Part shown: positions 1 through 8,451 of the stretch, piece after piece
Numbering within the stretch: the first letter of the stretch is position 1
Layout: each line of letters starts with the position of its first letter
NCBI RefSeq assembly: GCF_001613045.1
Contig: NZ_BDBP01000027.1
Location: 1-64,000, forward strand
DNA: 64,000 nucleotides
Direction: 5' to 3'
Origin: Nocardia lijiangensis NBRC 108240
Lineage (GTDB): Bacteria; Actinomycetota; Actinomycetes; Mycobacteriales; Mycobacteriaceae
Made by a program: the position numbers and the translations under genes
Notes under the pieces: model-generated
The model's database searches: none
What the model was told of the DNA's origin: nothing
The model's input: the letters and a program-made list of their open reading frames with translations, nothing else

Positions 1-744
1 GGCCTCGCGGTTGAGTTCGTGGGCGATGGCCTTGTCGCCTCGGCCGGCGATGTAGTCGCGGAAGATTCGTTGGACTACCGGTGCGGTGGCCACGTCGAGT
101 GACAGTATCCGCAGTCTGAGGCCGTCGGATGCGCGATTGGGGTTCGGATGCGGTGGACCGTCGACGACCATGTATCCATAGGGTGCTCGGCCGCCTTGGT
201 GGCGGCCTTCGTTGAGGACTTGGGCGTCCATGCTGGCTCGGGTGCGCTGTTGGACGTGTTGGCGTTCGGACTCGCTCAGGCCGCCGAGCATGCTCATCAT
301 CATCGAGTGGGTCACGTTGCGTGGATCGAAGCGTCCACCTAGCTCTGGGACCCACACTTCGACCCCGTGCGCTTGAATGCGCGGTGCTACAAGGCTGAAC
401 TGATTGCCGAACCAGCAGCGCGTTCCCTCGCCAACCACGATCGCCGACCAGCCGCGGGTGTGACTCTTCAGGTCCGACAGCAGACGCGCGGCCTCCTCGC
501 GGCGATGCCACGGCACCGAGCGCGACTGGCCCACATCGAAGTAGTCCTCGACGATCGAGCCGTCTGCTACGAACTTCTCCGCGTTGCCGCGCTGCCACCG
601 GTACGAGGTTTCGGGGTCTTGGTTGTCCTCGGTGGAGCATCGCCCGTAGAAGGCGAACCGCCGATCCGTACTCGGCTCAACGGTTTCGGGGGCGAGCCCG
701 AGAAGTTCGTCGAGTACGGCCCATTCGTTGGACTCGGTCGGCAT
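1..744 (-). CDS. Large serine recombinase (partial, C-terminus off the window)
   Basis: Read on the minus strand, this frame is open from an ATG at 744 to the window edge (248 codons). The N-terminal resolvase domain begins near residue 22 with RRFAFYGRCSTEDNQ, where the Ser of GRCST is the expected nucleophile. It is followed by GLSESERQHVQQRTRASM, typical of the E-helix region, and by the start of the recombinase domain (GRAPYGYMVVDG, then RIFRDYIAGRGDKAIAHEL). This is the architecture of phiC31/Bxb1-type integrases and related transposon recombinases, which cut and rejoin att sites through a serine-DNA intermediate. The start at 744 is preceded by AGAGGA nine bases upstream. An in-frame ATG at 780 would add 12 codons. 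The missing C-terminus (zinc ribbon and coiled coil) decides whether the gene is intact. Family assignment is secure; the target site is unknown. Confidence 0.88.
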   Translation of the reverse strand, partial: MPTESNEWAVLDELLGLAPETVEPSTDRRFAFYGRCSTEDNQDPETSYRWQRGNAEKFVADGSIVEDYFDVGQSRSVPWHRREEAARLLSDLKSHTRGWSAIVVGEGTRCWFGNQFSLVAPRIQAHGVEVWVPELGGRFDPRNVTHSMMMSMLGGLSESERQHVQQRTRASMDAQVLNEGRHQGGRAPYGYMVVDGPPHPNPNRASDGLRLRILSLDVATAPVVQRIFRDYIAGRGDKAIAHELNREA

Positions 745-1774
745 CGTCTTTCTTCCTCTCACCAGAACCGTCACGGGCATGTCGAAGAAGCAGCTGAAGC
801 AGCAGCCTAGCTGCGGCAGGGGACAACTCCGGGGGCTCGTCTGGGCAGACAACCTCGATTGATCCAGCGGGGCGTCTGCGAGAAGGATGCGCAACCATCG
901 GCTTCAGCGCTCACGGCCACAGGGTAAGGCCAGCGCGGCAAGTCGAAAGCCGGTCGACTCGGTAGTCCCTTGGGCTGGTTGGTCATCGACGTTTCGATGT
1001 GACTGATGAGGGCGGTCTAAGTCCGGGGCGCATATGCGATCGGCATTCCAGGTATCTGGCGTGCTGTTGCCGAAGTGAGCGACAAACCGCTTGTTGTGAA
1101 TCAAAGGCATGGGACACCACATTCTGGCCCGTCTAGCCTGATTCACCCGCCTACATGAAACCTCATTTTCTGCTTCTGCGCTAGTGATGGCGACTGCGAT
1201 GCAACCTCGATAGCAGAAGCGACCGTCAAACTTAGTGTGTCCAACCACAATCTGCTGCGGTGCCGTCACTGCTGCTCAGTCGGCGAGTTCCGGGAGCAGA
1301 CCGTGCGTGCTTGCTCCAGATCGCATCGCGGCGACGTCCGCGCCTCGATCAGCCGGGGGAACCATCCGCTTTGCGGATGCCATCGACCGCCCGGTGGCCT
1401 CGCGGGTAGGCGGTTCGGTGGACACCTTGGGCGCTCGGCGGACGTACTGGCTCGGGCTGCTGGCCGGTTAAACGAAGCGTCCGCTGTCTAGGCGGAAGGA
1501 AAGCCCCTTACTTATGGGGACTCAGCCCAGTTTGCGGGCCGGAACGCGTCCTAGCTGCGTGATTGGGGTTGTAGCGCAGGAAGTGAAGTAGGACGCAGCG
1601 AGGAGGTCGAAAACAGCGGTTCTTTACGTTACTGCATCTGTAAGAGTCCACGGCGCGCTGCAAGCGTGCAACGCGAATGTGTTCATGTCGAGCGAGATTA
1701 CACCTCCGTTATTTTCTGGGGTGACTGCGAGGTCCGCGGCCCGCGACCGCAGGTCCCACACCGATGCTTCGAAG
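745..1774. other. About 1 kb without a convincing gene
   Basis: I find no open frame here with coding character. Short frames on both strands are low-complexity shadows. The stretch holds one copy of a repeat also found near 24.57 kb (1121-1180), and sequence leading directly into a degraded first CRISPR repeat at 1775. No sequence resembling the leaders of arrays 2 and 3 precedes array 1, which suggests that its leader side has been cut away. Confidence 0.5.
1121..1180. repeat. Imperfect direct repeat, copy A (partner at 24561-24612)
   Basis: A stretch containing CCCGTCTAGCCTGAT, then ATGAAACCT, then CTTCTGCG is repeated in the same order and orientation at 24561-24612, with a few small indels. 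The two copies lie about 23.4 kb apart and bracket all four CRISPR arrays, the cas genes and the kinase/amidinotransferase cluster. Possible origins are the ends of an inserted segment or paralogous debris of the same small gene. The match is visible by eye only. Confidence 0.5.
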
Positions 1775-2536
1775 AAGCGCCGGACCTCCGGGTCCGGCGA
1801 GAATCTCAACACGTCGACCGCGACGAAGTGCTCAACCTGGCGAAGGCAGCGCCGGACCTCCGGGTCCGGCGAGAATCTCAACTTCATCGCGACCACACCG
1901 CCCACTCCGCGGCCGTGCAGCGCCGGACCTCCGGGTCCGGCGAGAATCTCAACTGGGACAAGATCAAGGGAATCGCCACCGGCATCTGCAGCGCCGGACC
2001 TCCGGGTCCGGCGAGAATCTCAACGCGTAGCAGCTGAAGCACTTGGCCGACGGTCTCAGGGCAGCGCCGGGCCTCCGGGTCCGGCGAGAATCTCAACAGG
2101 TGCGTGGCGGCCTTGTCCATCAGGCGGCAGACCGCAGCGCCGGACCTCCGGGTCCGGCGAGAACCTCAACGATGTCCTGCCCGCAGGGCGGGAAGGTCAG
2201 CGGCGGGCGGCAGCGCTGGACCATCGGGTCCGGCGAGAATCTCAACGTGGAGCGGGAGGCGAGGATGCGGGCGATGGACCGTCGCAGCGCCGGACCTTCG
2301 GGTCCGGCGAGAATCTCAACACCGAACCGCTGGGGCTGAACTCGCTGTCGGACAAGGCAGCGCCGACCTTCGGGTCCAGCGAGAATCTCAACACCGCCGT
2401 GCCCGCCTGGTGCAAGCAGGCACCCATGCAGCGCAGGGCATTCGGGTCCGGCGAGGGCTCAGCCGGTCGGAGTACCGGGTTGACGGATGCGTCGTCGAGG
2501 CAGCGCTCGATCTCCGGGACCCGCGAGCAGTGTTTT
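1775..2536 (+). CRISPR. CRISPR array 1 (GGACC-stem repeat, 11 units, decaying)
   Basis: Eleven units of a 36-nt repeat (usually preceded by G) are spaced about 71-76 bp apart. The repeat reads CAGC, then the stem GCCGGACC-TCC-GGGTCCGGC, then GAGAATCTCAAC. Units start near 1775, 1847, 1918, 1989, 2062, 2135, 2211, 2285, 2358, 2429 and 2501. The first unit has lost its first bases, and units 7 to 11 become steadily more degenerate. The last keeps only scattered identity. Decay increases toward the cas3 side, so the leader would have been upstream, but no leader is recognisable there. The spacers are 35-40 nt. The orientation matches the other three arrays. Processing is expected from the Cas5c encoded downstream. 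Confidence 0.93.
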
Positions 2537-2628
2537 GTATTCATGGTGCCGTGCGTGCTGGACGTATCCAGTCAGCGGGCGACTTCCTGGTCTGACGGAA
2601 GCTCTTGACTGTAACTTCGTTCGAACCT
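2529..2628. repeat. Array 1 trailer, homologous to the array 3 trailer
   Basis: After the last degenerate repeat the sequence runs GTATTCATGGTG, then GACTTCCTGG, TCTGACGGA and ACTTCGTTCGAACCT. The same order of blocks, with substitutions and some length change, follows array 3 at 21970-22058. The similarity extends back into the last repeat and last spacer, so the two array ends are related by descent. Confidence 0.7.
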
Positions 2629-2709
2629 GCAGGTCGGGAGCTGTGGCGGAGAGGGACTTTGGTCTGATGTTCGTCCTTCGGCACCTTGCGCCTGTAATAG
2701 GCTGGCGTA

Positions 2710-4992
2710 GTGGATCTCTGGGCGCATAGCCGTAGTGAGATATCTGGGGTGCGGCATGGGTTGGCCGATCATTGCCGGTCGACGGCGTGGTGGGCTGCGC
2801 GGTTTGCGGATTCGTTCGGTGCCGGTGAGCTGGCATACGCAGTGGGGTTGTTTCACGACGCGGGGAAGGCGTCGTGTGAGTGGCAGGATCGGTTGGCTCT
2901 GGTCGACGGTACGCGGGCGCGGGTTGGTATACCGCACAAGGAGTTCGGTTCTCGGCTGCTGGCTCCTGTTGCAGGTGCTGCTGCGCTTACGGTGTTGGGA
3001 CATCATGGTGGTTTGACGAACGTCTCGCGGATGCGGGATGTGCTGAGGTCGCCGATGGATGTGGCCGATGCGCAGACCGCCGAGCGATTCTGGCGTGCGG
3101 TTCCTGAGGCGACGGCGGTGTTGTCCGGGAGAAGCCTGCTGCCTTCGGCCTGGGATGGGGAGGATGCGTGGGTGCGGGAGATGCGGGTGCGGATGCTGTT
3201 CTCCGCGCTCGTCGACGCTGATCACTTGGATACCGCCGCGCACCGTGCGGGGCTTGCCGGGCCGCAAGTAGCTGCGCCGACGGATATGGATGGCTTGGTC
3301 GCGTTGTTCGAAGCGCGGCGGCACGAGCGTATCAGTGGGAAGGCTACCGAGATCGGTGGCCTGCGTTCGGAGGTCTATCAGGCAGCGGTGGCGGCGGCGG
3401 GTAGGGAGCCGGGCATTTTCCGGCTTGCGGCCCCTACTGGTTTGGGGAAGACACTCGCGCAGGCGGGTTTTGGATTGCACCATGCGCGCGCGCATGGGAA
3501 GTCTCGTGTTGTCATCGCGGTTCCGTTCATCACGATCACCGAGCAGAACGCCGCGGTGTATCGCGAGATGCTCGACACTGAAGGGCGATCGGTGGTTCTG
3601 GAGCACCACTCCGGGGTGCGTTTCCGCGAGCACGATGAGGACGGACGATCGGAAGACGCTGCGGATCGCTGGGCGCGGCTGGCCGCGGAGAACTGGGATG
3701 CCCCATTCGTCGTGACGACGACGGTACAGCTTTTCGAATCGCTATTCGGGCGCAAGCCAACTCAGGTGCGCAAGCTGCATCGACTGGCGAACGCGGTGTT
3801 GATCCTGGACGAGGTCCAGGCGCTACCTGCTCGCCTGCTGCTGCCGATCCTCGATGGCCTGCGGGTGCTGACCGAACAGTTCAACACGACTGTCCTTCTG
3901 ACCTCGGCGACCCAACCGGATTTCGAATCGCTGTCGGTGTGGAACGAGGCAGGCAGATCTGGCGCGCGGCTGAATATCCGGGAAGTGATCAGCGAACCGC
4001 AATCGTTGTTCACCAGGGCGCGTCGAGTCCGCTATGAGTGGCGGCTGGATCCCAAGCCGACTTGGCAGGAGGTCGCGGATGAAGTAGGTGGTCTCGGCCA
4101 GGCGCTGGTCGTAGTCAATTCGATCGCCGACGCGGGGGAGTTGTATCGCCTGCTGGCGGATCGGCGTGCGGACGTGTGGCACCTGTCGACGATGATGTGC
4201 CCTCAGCATCGCCGGGGAGCCCTCGAACGCATCACCGAACGAATACGGACCGGTCAGCCCATCATCGTCGTGTCGACGCCCCTGATCGAAGCCGGAGTCG
4301 ATCTCAGTTTCCCCGTGGTGTGGCGCGCGATCGCCCCTGCGGACTCGCTGCAACAGGCCGGTGGTCGCGCCAACCGTGGCGGCGAATACCCTGACGGCGG
4401 CTTGGTGGTGATCTTCGATCCGGCAGGCGGGCGAGCCCCAGCCGACTACGCCACCCCCAGCGAACTGGCTGTGTCCTGCTTTGGTCCTGCCGGTCCCGAC
4501 TTGGACGATCAGGACGCCCTCGCTGGCTATTACCGGCAACTGTACGACCGGCTCGGACTCGACAACCAGACGGTGAATAGATCGAAAGAGACTGTCGGCC
4601 AAACGATTCAGAACAATCGCGCGAAGATGGACTACTTGGCAGTCGCCGACGGCCCCGAGGCAGGCAGCGGACACCGCGACCCGAAACGAGCGTTCCGCAT
4701 GATCACCGACGACACCGTCCCCATCGTTGTCGTCGACGACCAACACCAGCACAGAATCGAAAGCTGGCTGGCAGAACTCGCGGCCGGAACCGTCGCTGCC
4801 GCGGCGGCTCTGCGTGAGCTTCAGCCGTGGATCGTCCAGCTGCGCCGCTCCACCGCTGCACGACCGGAGATCGCGGGGCTGATCGACAATGTTGTCGGTG
4901 ACCTCGGCCGATGGAAAGGTACCTACGACTGGAACCCGTCGACCTGTCGCGGCTCCGGCATCGTGACAACGATGCCGGAGACGGTTTTCTGA
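2710..4992 (+). CDS. cas3: CRISPR-associated nuclease/helicase Cas3 (type I-C)
   Basis: This is a 760-residue fusion of an N-terminal HD nuclease and a C-terminal SF2 helicase. The HD part shows GLFHDAGKAS (about residue 46) and GHHGG (about 97). The helicase shows Walker A TGLGKT (about 243), LILDEVQAL as the Walker B/DExx box, LTSATQ as motif III, STPLIEAGVDLSF, and the motif VI-like QQAGGRANRGGE. After Cascade finds a target, Cas3 is recruited, nicks the displaced strand and degrades DNA while translocating. The GTG at 2710 gives a normal N-terminus ending just before the HD core. cas3 stands alone between array 1 and a 370-bp gap, so it is probably expressed from its own promoter and not with the cas5-cas2 operon. 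No inactivating change is visible. Confidence 0.97.
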   Translation: MDLWAHSRSEISGVRHGLADHCRSTAWWAARFADSFGAGELAYAVGLFHDAGKASCEWQDRLALVDGTRARVGIPHKEFGSRLLAPVAGAAALTVLGHHGGLTNVSRMRDVLRSPMDVADAQTAERFWRAVPEATAVLSGRSLLPSAWDGEDAWVREMRVRMLFSALVDADHLDTAAHRAGLAGPQVAAPTDMDGLVALFEARRHERISGKATEIGGLRSEVYQAAVAAAGREPGIFRLAAPTGLGKTLAQAGFGLHHARAHGKSRVVIAVPFITITEQNAAVYREMLDTEGRSVVLEHHSGVRFREHDEDGRSEDAADRWARLAAENWDAPFVVTTTVQLFESLFGRKPTQVRKLHRLANAVLILDEVQALPARLLLPILDGLRVLTEQFNTTVLLTSATQPDFESLSVWNEAGRSGARLNIREVISEPQSLFTRARRVRYEWRLDPKPTWQEVADEVGGLGQALVVVNSIADAGELYRLLADRRADVWHLSTMMCPQHRRGALERITERIRTGQPIIVVSTPLIEAGVDLSFPVVWRAIAPADSLQQAGGRANRGGEYPDGGLVVIFDPAGGRAPADYATPSELAVSCFGPAGPDLDDQDALAGYYRQLYDRLGLDNQTVNRSKETVGQTIQNNRAKMDYLAVADGPEAGSGHRDPKRAFRMITDDTVPIVVVDDQHQHRIESWLAELAAGTVAAAAALRELQPWIVQLRRSTAARPEIAGLIDNVVGDLGRWKGTYDWNPSTCRGSGIVTTMPETVF

Positions 4993-5073
4993 GAGCGTCG
5001 GACGTTTGCATCAGAGTGGATGATCGAAGCATCCTGAACAAGCAGCGTCTGGCGCGGCGATGATCCGTTTCCA

Positions 5074-5088
5074 GGCGAGAATCTCAAC
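5074..5088 (+). other. Solitary 3' half of a CRISPR repeat between cas3 and cas5
   Basis: GGCGAGAATCTCAAC, identical to the last 15 nt of the repeats in all four arrays, stands alone about 80 bp after the cas3 stop. The preceding sequence keeps a GCAGCG-like start (5042-5047) but no stem. It is followed 28 bp later by a strong hairpin at 5116. Known type I loci carry degenerate repeat elements of this kind inside cas operons, either as CreA-like antitoxin RNAs or as Cas-autoregulating RNAs. A plain relic is also possible. Confidence 0.55.
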
Positions 5089-5115
5089 ATCTATACCGAC
5101 GGGCTAGGTAGTCCT

Positions 5116-5148
5116 CAGTCGGGCAACACCCAGTGTGTTGCCCGACTG
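5116..5148 (+). terminator. Perfect 14-bp hairpin downstream of cas3
   Basis: CAGTCGGGCAACAC (5116-5129) pairs perfectly with GTGTTGCCCGACTG (5135-5148) across the loop CCAGT. There is no strong T-run after it. It could terminate cas3 transcription or form the 3' end of a small RNA that begins at the solitary repeat half at 5074. Confidence 0.6.
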
Positions 5149-5365
5149 CAGCGCACGCCTGAGTCCCTTCTGCTGACGGTGTAGCGCGTTCGCGTGTCCT
5201 CTCTTCCCGCGTCGAGCGCGCAGAAATTTTCGAGCAGACCGTACGGAATCTTTTCCTGCGCAACATCTTTCAAATTCAGGCTCTTGCGCTGTCGTGACGG
5301 CGGGCGATACCGTGGAAAAAGTTCACTGCCCCTCGGTTTAGATGAATCTGCTCAAGGAGAATTGG

Positions 5366-5662
5366 ATGATCTCGGCGTATCCCCCTGGGTTCCGGGAGTG
5401 TGCGGTCATGCTCATACGCGGCGGCGAGATTTCGATCCGGCAGCTGGCGCGGGCCCTGCCGGTCTCGGAGACGACATTGCGACGCTGGGCCGCTCCCGCA
5501 GTAGGTGAGGGCCACGGCTGTCGGCAGGCAAGTGCTTCCGGGGTAGGGGCTGAGGCCGAAGTGCTTCGGCTGCGACGTGAGGTACAGGCACTGCGCAGGG
5601 AGCGGGATGCGACGCGGGTGGCCGTGGCCAAGCTGGCGCGGGAAGTGGATCGGCCGACCTGA
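5366..5662 (+). CDS. IS3 OrfA-like HTH protein, orphan
   Basis: This 98-residue protein opens MISAYPPGFRECAVMLIRGG, followed by a helix-turn-helix (ISIRQLARALPVSETTLRRW). It ends in a heptad-rich Leu/Arg segment (EAEVLRLRREVQALRRERDA) typical of the leucine zipper of IS3-family OrfA. The start at 5366 is chosen because AAGGAG sits seven bases upstream; the earlier ATG at 5342 has no such site. No OrfB/DDE reading frame follows and I see no inverted repeats around it. It is either the remnant of an insertion sequence or a small DNA-binding protein kept next to the cas operon, about 270 bp before cas5. Functional status is uncertain. Confidence 0.6.
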   Translation: MISAYPPGFRECAVMLIRGGEISIRQLARALPVSETTLRRWAAPAVGEGHGCRQASASGVGAEAEVLRLRREVQALRRERDATRVAVAKLAREVDRPT

Positions 5663-5936
5663 ATCGAGCCAGACCGATGCCGGTCGCCAGTTCTCGTGGT
5701 ACTGGCTTCCCATGCAGGTCGGTACACCTGTGGCGTCTGGAGATGCCGGTTCAGGCTGGCCCGGAGTGGCCGCTCACTCCGGCATGTCCTCGATACGCGC
5801 GACGCTTCGCTGCGGGTCAGAAGTTGGATTCGGCCCGTTCTTGTCGGTGGTGTGGGGCATCATGCTTCGCGTCGTCTCTTGGTTCTGTATTGGGGCGCAG
5901 GGGTGTTCGGTCTGATTCGGATAGGAGGGGTGTTTT

Positions 5937-6560
5937 GTGCCAGTGGTGATTCAGGTGCGGGGGCCGGGGGCGTGTTTCACGCAGCCGGGGTTGTCGGCCG
6001 AGCGGGTGAGCTACCCGGTGATGACTCCGACGGCTGCGATGGGTGTGTTGAAGGCGGTGTACTGGAAGCCGGAGTTCGAGTATCGGATCGAGCGCATCGA
6101 AGTGCTGCGGCCGATCCGTCAGTTCACGTTGCGCCGTAACGAGACAACCGATGTCGTGTCGTTGGCCGAGGCGGTGACCGGCCAGCGGAGGGTGGATACC
6201 GCGGCGCATCGTGCGCAACGGAATGCCCTGTGCCTGAGGGATGTCGAGTATCGGATCCTGGCCCATATCGACCTGAATTCCCATGCTGACAAGCCGGAGG
6301 CGGCCTATCGCGATCAGTTCCGCCGTCGTGTGGCGAAGGGGCAGTGCTTCAGCCAGCCGTATCTGGGGACGCGTGAATTCGCAGCATATTTCGGTGAGGC
6401 GGATGATCGCCCGCCGATCGGTGTGTCCGCCGATCTGGGCATGGTGCTGCACAGTATCGACTATTCGACTACGCCGCGGCGGTCGCGGTGGTTCCGAGCC
6501 AGGCTCGACCGCGGGATCCTGCAGGTACCCCGACACGGCATCTCCGACGGGGAGGCGTGA
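5937..6560 (+). CDS. cas5c: Cas5c (Cas5d), crRNA-processing Cascade subunit
   Basis: This 207-residue type I-C Cas5 begins at GTG 5937 (MPVVIQVRGPGACFTQPG) and carries the characteristic SYPVMTPTAAMGVLKAVYW segment near residue 27. In subtype I-C, Cas5 replaces Cas6: it cleaves the repeat hairpin and stays bound to the 5' handle of the crRNA. It must therefore accept both stem variants seen in this locus, because no other processing nuclease is encoded in the window. The stop codon is immediately followed by the cas8c ATG, so the two are translationally coupled. The roughly 270-bp gap upstream probably contains the operon promoter. Confidence 0.95.
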   Translation: MPVVIQVRGPGACFTQPGLSAERVSYPVMTPTAAMGVLKAVYWKPEFEYRIERIEVLRPIRQFTLRRNETTDVVSLAEAVTGQRRVDTAAHRAQRNALCLRDVEYRILAHIDLNSHADKPEAAYRDQFRRRVAKGQCFSQPYLGTREFAAYFGEADDRPPIGVSADLGMVLHSIDYSTTPRRSRWFRARLDRGILQVPRHGISDGEA

Positions 6561-8426
6561 ATGCTGCTGGAACGTCTGGCCGCCTACGCCAACGACCATC
6601 GCGGTGCGGTGGCGCCGTTTCATCGTGACCGGGAGTTCCGGTGGAGCTTGGACATCCAGACTGACGGCGGCGTCGGGGTCCGGGCGGTGTCGCTGCTGCC
6701 GTTGCGAGATGTCGACAAGCCTCTGCGCGGTGTGGTGCATACGGTTCCCGCGGCGACCCGCACGGTCGGGGTTTCTGCGAACCTGGCAGCCGATGACGCC
6801 CAGTATGTGTTGGGGCGTGGTGACGAGAAGACCCATCCGTCCCGGGTGGCTCAGTGCCACGCGGCGTATGCGGATCTGATCCGGGCGTGGGCGGAGTCGG
6901 TTGCCTATGAGGAGGATCGGATCCCTCATGTGTTGGCCGCGTTCTACCGCGACGGCGGGTGTGAGCGTGTACCCGAGGTCGAGGGACTGCAGGCCAAGGA
7001 CGGTGTCCTCACCACCGTCGATGGTGGGCTGGCGCATCGCAGTACGAGCGCGGCTCGGTTCTGGTGCGATCGGGTGGCTTCGACGAAGGGCAGCGGTCGC
7101 AGCGGGCTGTGCCTGGTATGCCGTTTGGAGGCGCCGCTGGCGAACACCATCCCGGGGAAGGTTCCGGCCTCGCTGGTTCCGGGAGCCAGTAACGATGCCG
7201 CGCTGGTGAGTATCAACGAACGCAGCTTCGGCTACGACTTGACCACCCAGTTGACCCATACTCCGATCTGTATGACCTGTGCCGACGATGTGATGGTCGG
7301 ACTGACCGGGGCGCTGTCGTCGGAGCACACCAGGGCCTACAGCGGCCAGGACACCAGATTGGCGTGGTGGACCACTGGAACCAGCGAGTCGGACTACATG
7401 TCCTTGGTTTTCCAGCCGGACCCGCAGGACGTGAACGAGCTGTTCAGATCGCTACATACCGGTTCGCCGCCGGCGTCGGAACGTCTAGCTGGGCGGTTCT
7501 GCTGGCTGGCCGTTGGGGGGCATGTCGCCAGGATCATGGTTCGCGAGTGGGTCGACATGCCACTGGCCGCCGACGATCCCGACATCGTCAACCACGACGC
7601 CAACATCGCGGCCTGGTTCGCCGACCACGAGATCGTTCCCCGGCGCAGGGAAGCGTTCACCCTCCCCGACGGCACACAGGTCCCGGCCGGGCGGCGCTGG
7701 CACAGCGTGGGCGCGATGGCGGCAAGCCTCGGGCGATGGGATCCGGACCGCAACCGGTATCTGCCGTTCGTGGGGAAAAACTCCAAGAACTCCGGCCCGA
7801 ACCCTGACCGGCCCGACAGCGCGATGCGCCACATGCTCGACGTCGCCGTGCTCAATCGTCCGGTCCCGACGGCAATCCGCGCTCATTTGATCCACCGCGT
7901 CTGTAGCGACGGCCGCGTCGATGACGTGCGAGCGGCATTGATCCGTCTGAGCGCCACCCGCAGCCCTGACCGAAGGAGAACCATGTCCGTACCGATGGGT
8001 CTGGACGAATCCTGCACCGACCCCTCCTACGTCGCCGGACGTCTGTTCGCGGTGTTCGAACAGGTACAACGCGCCGCGCACCAACCGCCGCGAAAGAAGG
8101 GCGACAACAGCGAGGACACAGGAGATGAGAATTCGCGAACCTCGCTCAATTCGACCTATGCGGACAAGTACTTCCGCAGCGCGGTGACGAGCCCACGCCC
8201 GGCACTGATTCAGGGCCATCGATTGTCCTCGGCGTGGCTGAGCAAGATCCGCCGTCGCGACGGAGATGGCTTGGCGCACTGGCACAAGCAGCGTGTGGAG
8301 CAGCTGTGTCAGATCCTCGAGTGGCCGATCGGATGCCCATTGCGCAACGGGCTGCGGCAGCAGGAGTGGTTCGTCCTCGGCTACTACCACCAACTCGGCC
8401 ACTCCAGCAGCAAATCCGACAACTGA
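6561..8426 (+). CDS. cas8c: Cas8c (Csd1), large Cascade subunit
   Basis: At 621 residues, this is the expected large subunit of type I-C Cascade (Csd1 family), placed between cas5c and cas7c. The N-terminus (MLLERLAAYANDH) is family-typical. Two CxxC pairs (CLVC near residue 190 and CMTC near 234) could bind zinc. By family knowledge it recognises the PAM and the R-loop, and an internal start may yield a small-subunit Cas11c. A candidate in-frame ATG at 7983 follows AAGGAGAACC, an excellent ribosome binding site, and would give a C-terminal product of about 147 residues. That matches the Cas11c position and size known for other I-C systems. Confidence 0.95.
   Translation: MLLERLAAYANDHRGAVAPFHRDREFRWSLDIQTDGGVGVRAVSLLPLRDVDKPLRGVVHTVPAATRTVGVSANLAADDAQYVLGRGDEKTHPSRVAQCHAAYADLIRAWAESVAYEEDRIPHVLAAFYRDGGCERVPEVEGLQAKDGVLTTVDGGLAHRSTSAARFWCDRVASTKGSGRSGLCLVCRLEAPLANTIPGKVPASLVPGASNDAALVSINERSFGYDLTTQLTHTPICMTCADDVMVGLTGALSSEHTRAYSGQDTRLAWWTTGTSESDYMSLVFQPDPQDVNELFRSLHTGSPPASERLAGRFCWLAVGGHVARIMVREWVDMPLAADDPDIVNHDANIAAWFADHEIVPRRREAFTLPDGTQVPAGRRWHSVGAMAASLGRWDPDRNRYLPFVGKNSKNSGPNPDRPDSAMRHMLDVAVLNRPVPTAIRAHLIHRVCSDGRVDDVRAALIRLSATRSPDRRRTMSVPMGLDESCTDPSYVAGRLFAVFEQVQRAAHQPPRKKGDNSEDTGDENSRTSLNSTYADKYFRSAVTSPRPALIQGHRLSSAWLSKIRRRDGDGLAHWHKQRVEQLCQILEWPIGCPLRNGLRQQEWFVLGYYHQLGHSSSKSDN
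7983..8426 (+). CDS. cas11c: Probable internal Cas11c translated from within cas8c
   Basis: Inside cas8c, AAGGAGAACC directly precedes an in-frame ATG at 7983. Translation from it gives MSVPMGLDESCTDPSYVAGR and runs to the cas8c stop, 147 residues in all. Type I-C systems are known to make their small subunit Cas11c from an internal start in cas8c. The strong ribosome binding site in mid-gene is visible here; use of this start is inferred. Confidence 0.7.
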   Translation: MSVPMGLDESCTDPSYVAGRLFAVFEQVQRAAHQPPRKKGDNSEDTGDENSRTSLNSTYADKYFRSAVTSPRPALIQGHRLSSAWLSKIRRRDGDGLAHWHKQRVEQLCQILEWPIGCPLRNGLRQQEWFVLGYYHQLGHSSSKSDN

Positions 8427-8451
8427 CCTCACCTACCTGAAGGGGCCTGCA

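Noticed and set aside
1235-1471. Short plus-strand frames ending LGARRTYWLGLLAG
   Set aside because: No start context, family or conservation cue; treated as non-coding.
1666-2608. Several long plus-strand frames through array 1
   Set aside because: Their repeated GSGENLN and PPGPARIST peptides are translations of the CRISPR repeat.
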